Source of the DNA: Ophiothrix spiculata
Taxonomy: Eukaryota > Echinodermata > Ophiuroidea > Amphilepidida > Ophiotrichidae
Assembly: GCA_000969725.1 (NCBI GenBank)
Contig: JXSR01S015807.1
DNA: 22,906 nt
Strand: one strand, 5' to 3'
In this document: positions 20,301 to 22,906 of the stretch, one piece after another
How the letters are laid out: every line of letters starts with the position of its first letter
Numbering within the stretch: position 1 is the first letter of the stretch
Position numbers and translations under genes: made by a program
Notes under the pieces: generated by a model
Seen by the model: only the letters and a program-made list of their open reading frames with translations
What the model was told of the DNA's origin: nothing
Database searches by the model: none

Positions 20301-20489
20301 TATCTTGGACCCCATTGGAAATAAGCTTCAATATAGGCTTTCTTGGGTTAACCTTGGCAACTAACTTAGAGTTATTTCATTCTCTGTTCTTCTAGATCAT
20401 ATCAAATTGAGAATACTACTAAAACTTGAAAACAAAATTTTGTTCCAAAATCTGGGACAAAATTGACAACGATATTTTAATTAATATCA
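20301..20489. other. Non-coding stretch, nothing recognised
   Basis: No feature supported; may contain the rest of the interrupted SINE flank (ATCTTGGACCCC). Confidence 0.3.
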
Positions 20490-20650
20490 AAATATTTGCC
20501 GCAATTTTACCAAAACTTTCATGAATAAATCTGGTATTTTTATCATAGACAATAATAAACAGGTCTAAAAAATTGGCATTCTCAAGACAAAAAAGCATAA
20601 ATGAATAATTAATAATCTAATTTGCATATTTGCATAATTATCTTTTATAA
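20490..20650. repeat. Diverged half-copy of the 9661-10437 hairpin family
   Basis: ATTTGCCGCAATTTTACCAA then CTTTCATGAATAAA resembles ATTTGCCAATATTTTACCAA then TCTTATGAATAAA near 9894. TAATCTAATTTGCATATTTG then CATAATTA (20613-20640) resembles ATCTAATTTGCATATTTGGC then ATAGTTA near 10022. The order is the same, so this looks like a single arm of a related element. Confidence 0.45.
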
Positions 20651-20654
20651 ATCA

Positions 20655-21305
20655 GTTTATAAATGAAAGCTAAGTATGAAAGATATTATAATTATAATTT
20701 TATCTTATAAGTTTGTTAATGATTTACAAAAAACTCAACTAAATGACTAGCTGATGAAAAAATTGCTTGGTACATCATATCTGTAAACCCCTGTCAAAAA
20801 ATAAATAAAGGCGGAATACATGTAATATGAAGCCAACTGAATTATGTTTGTATTAGATTTGGGTCAAGTCTACTACCACCTTGCATGTTGTGACACACAT
20901 ATGGGATAATCATTTGTGGTAGTTAGACTTCTCCCATGTTGTTATTTGTCAGATTATGAGCTCAAAGGTTAGGTTTCCTTGGTTGTTTACGTCATTAAGT
21001 AGCTAGACAAACGTCAGAGTCACAGAAAAACAATCCAGAACATTGGAAAACATAGTGCACAAAGAATAAGCTTAAAAGAATAAACGTTCCATTTTTTTTA
21101 GAAACATGTTATCCTTGATCAACTAATGAGCTGCATTCTATGTTTATTACTGCAAGGCTAAAAATGTGTCCAACCATTTCCTTTTGTACAATATTATGTA
21201 GGCCTACATCTACAATTTTAGCACCACTTCTGCAATTTTGTCATCATTATAAGCTGGTATGAGAAGAATGTTGGCATAATGAGGAGATTTCTTAACATTT
21301 TCTGT
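20655..21305. other. Non-coding, one short hairpin
   Basis: AAGTCTACTACCAC (20866-20879) pairs with GTGGTAGTTAGACTT (20916-20930) with a one-base bulge. One TAGGCCTA lies at 21199-21206. Nothing else recognised. Confidence 0.4.
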
Positions 21306-21309
21306 GTCT

Positions 21310-21393
21310 AGCCCAACTCCTCGAAAAGGGAGTGGTGAAACCGCCATGTTTCAAACCGGGACCTCCTGATTCCCAAGTGAGTGATACCCATAG
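21310..21393 (-). repeat. tRNA-like SINE fragment (B-box half) abutting the LINE tail
   Basis: On the minus strand ACTTGGGAATCAGGAGGTCC is followed by CGGTTTGAAAC, which resembles the anticodon arm, T arm and B box (GGTTCGANNC) of a tRNA-derived SINE. CTCCCTTTTCGAGGAG follows as a small hairpin. The A-box half is missing: the sequence on its 5' side is the LINE microsatellite tail. Confidence 0.45.
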
Positions 21394-22300
21394 CAATAAT
21401 ATAATAGTAATAATAATAATAGCGACAAGGCACATATATCCACTCATCAAAGAGCGCTCATGGCACAAAAAACAATTAAAAACAAATTAAACATTTGAAA
21501 ATGTCTCTGTCATAAGGTATGTTTTCAAAAGTTTCTTAAAGCAAGTAACAGTTTTTGCAGTCCTGATGTGAAGTGGAAGTTCATTCCATAGTTGTGGAGC
21601 AGCAACAAAAAATGACCTGTCGCCCCATTTTCGGTTTGACATTGTCTGTTGAAAAAGTTGTTTATTTCCTGATCAAAGCATCCGGGTTGGAACATATGGC
21701 GATAATAATTCTGACAGATATGATGGTGCAAAATCATTAGTACATTTGTAAACAAGTAATAACAGTTTGAAAACAATTCTCTGAGAGACTGGAAGCCAAA
21801 ATAGGTGTAATATTACAAGATTTTTTAGTGAAAGTTAAGATACGTGCAGCAGTATTTTGAATTTTTTGAAGACAATATATTTGGTTTTCTGGCAACCCAT
21901 ACAGAAGGCCATTGTTGTTGTCAAGGCGTGAGGTAATAAATGGGTGAATAAGTTGTTCAGTAGCATCACGGGTGAGATATTTCCAAATTCTGCTGATGTT
22001 GCGAAGATGAAACGAAGAACAGCGAACAACATTGGAGATGTGAGGTTTCATGGACATAGAAGTGTCAAAAATAGCACCTAGATTCCAAGCTTAGAGTAAC
22101 TGTTGAATTTCCAATTTTCACATAATCGATATTTATTTTGGATAATTGTTGATGAGAACCAAAATGAATGAATTCCGTTTTTTCATCATTAAGCAAAGAA
22201 AATTTGATTTCATCCATTTACGAATATCATTAATACAATGTTCAAGAACGTTTATGGCAGACACAGCATCATCTTGGGTAGAATTAAAAGATGAATGAAT
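21394..22300 (-). mobile_element. 5'-truncated, frameshifted CR1/L2-type non-LTR retrotransposon (reverse transcriptase C-terminus)
   Basis: On the minus strand, translated pieces match the C-terminal part of a LINE reverse transcriptase. These are DDAVSAINVLEHCINDIRKW near 22280-22220; NLGAIFDTSMSMKPHISNVV into SSFHLRNISRIWKYLTRDAT and LIHPFITSRLDNNNGLLYGLP (about 22085-21880); QKIQNTAARIL; and WLPVSQRIVFKLLLLVYKC with FFVAAPQLWNELPLHIRTA (21798 down to the stop at 21489-21487). Frame breaks occur near 22195, near 22085 and at about 21799 (a short deletion before WLPV), and there is an in-frame TGA at 21675-21673. Past the stop, the 3' UTR word GAGCGCTCTTTGATGAGTGG...ATATGTGCC and an (ATT)n tail (21421-21394) fit CR1/L2 3' ends. 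It is dead and truncated at its 5' end near 22300. Confidence 0.9.
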
Positions 22301-22906
22301 CCAATGCCACTTTAAAAAATTACATTAGGCCTACATCATGCATGAATCCCCCCCCCCAGACAAAAAACAAATCAGTGTAGGCCAAGCAGTAAATTGTGAA
22401 AAGGTGGTTACACCCTGGGAGTTACACCTCTGATTAGTTGTAAAATGGGTTGCAATAACGTGCCTTAAAACTCCAATGAGTCCACAGTGGTCAAAATAGA
22501 AAAATAAACTTACATGCACCAATGAGATATTTTGTCAAAATGGGTTGAAAAAACATAAAAATTACATGCACAGGCAGAAACTTACATGCACATAACAAAT
22601 TTTATATAAAAACTTCCTTGTTTCGAACACTGTTTGTGAAAGGGAAGTTTTATATCAACAAAATTGGTGAACATGTTTCTAATTATACAGAATCATTACT
22701 TACTAGTCCATTGAATAATCTGCGGCATGTTGGAGAACCCTCTCTGATGTCTATTTCCAATTTTATTTCTGTTGAATTTGCAACATTATATCTCTTTTCA
22801 GATACATGGTATATCATTATTTAGATTAATTTGTATCATATCTTTTATTATGGAGTATGACGTTTATTTGCAATTTTGTTTCTTTTGAATTGGTCAAGTT
22901 ATCTCC
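22301..22906. other. Non-coding end of window with short direct repeats
   Basis: AAACTTACATGCAC occurs near 22506 and 22579, with AAAATTACATGCACA near 22557. AAAATGGGTTG occurs near 22443 and 22538. One TAGGCCTA lies at 22326-22333 beside a run of C (about 22349-22358). The 68-codon plus-strand open frame 22618-22824 has a mixed composition but no domain or splice evidence; I do not call it a gene. Confidence 0.4.

Noticed and set aside
22618..22824. 68-codon plus-strand open frame with fairly even composition
   Set aside because: No recognisable family, no flanking splice or promoter signal, and single frames of this length are expected by chance.

Overview
The window looks like intergenic and intronic DNA from a eukaryotic nuclear genome, very probably a marine deuterostome invertebrate, with an echinoderm as the best guess. 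The reasons are: AT-rich sequence with no dense coding; two short exon-like blocks with canonical splice signals; a degraded non-LTR retrotransposon; tRNA-like SINE pieces; several non-autonomous DNA elements; and at least six copies of the palindrome TAGGCCTA, a word I associate with echinoderm-type genomes. The species assignment is inference. There is no bacterial operon, CRISPR array, rRNA or intact tRNA gene that I can see.

Gene content is thin. On the minus strand, 15104-15013 reads as a first coding exon (ATG, upstream in-frame stop, CAG|GTATGT donor). 3577-3442 reads as a second coding exon (ACAG acceptor, G|GTAAGC donor). Their phases are compatible across an 11.4-kb interval, so they may be the 5' end of one gene running right to left. 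Joined, they give 30 residues, a serine at the junction, then 45 residues, including a strongly charged helix. I do not recognise the protein family.

Layout: 1-3440 is mostly featureless, with a poly-A/poly-T bounded repeat (922-1154), a tRNA-like SINE head (~1603-1666) and two interleaved inverted repeats (2492-2754). 3442-3577 is the second exon. 5115-5468 holds a 145-bp tandem duplication ending in a 34-bp perfect palindrome. 9661-10437 is a 777-bp hairpin element bounded by TTAA. 10840-11460 is a diverged tandem array of roughly 180-220 bp units, interrupted by a G/C-tract-bounded inverted repeat (about 11640-12615), with another unit beyond it (about 12690-12840). 12977-14800 is a TA-flanked element with 24-bp terminal inverted repeats, and a hAT-like element with a perfect 8-bp target duplication is nested inside it (13252-13659). 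15013-15104 is the putative first exon. 15540-16180 is a three-copy diverged repeat. 18369-18434 is a 3 x 22-bp tandem repeat. 19955-20140 is a SINE-like unit with a 160-bp inverted-repeat element directly after it (20141-20300). 21394-22300 is a minus-strand CR1/L2-type LINE tail with its 3' microsatellite.

The main biology here is layered mobile-element insertion within what may be one long intron. I saw no convincing new molecular system. The best leads are the phase-compatible exon pair and the nested DNA elements.
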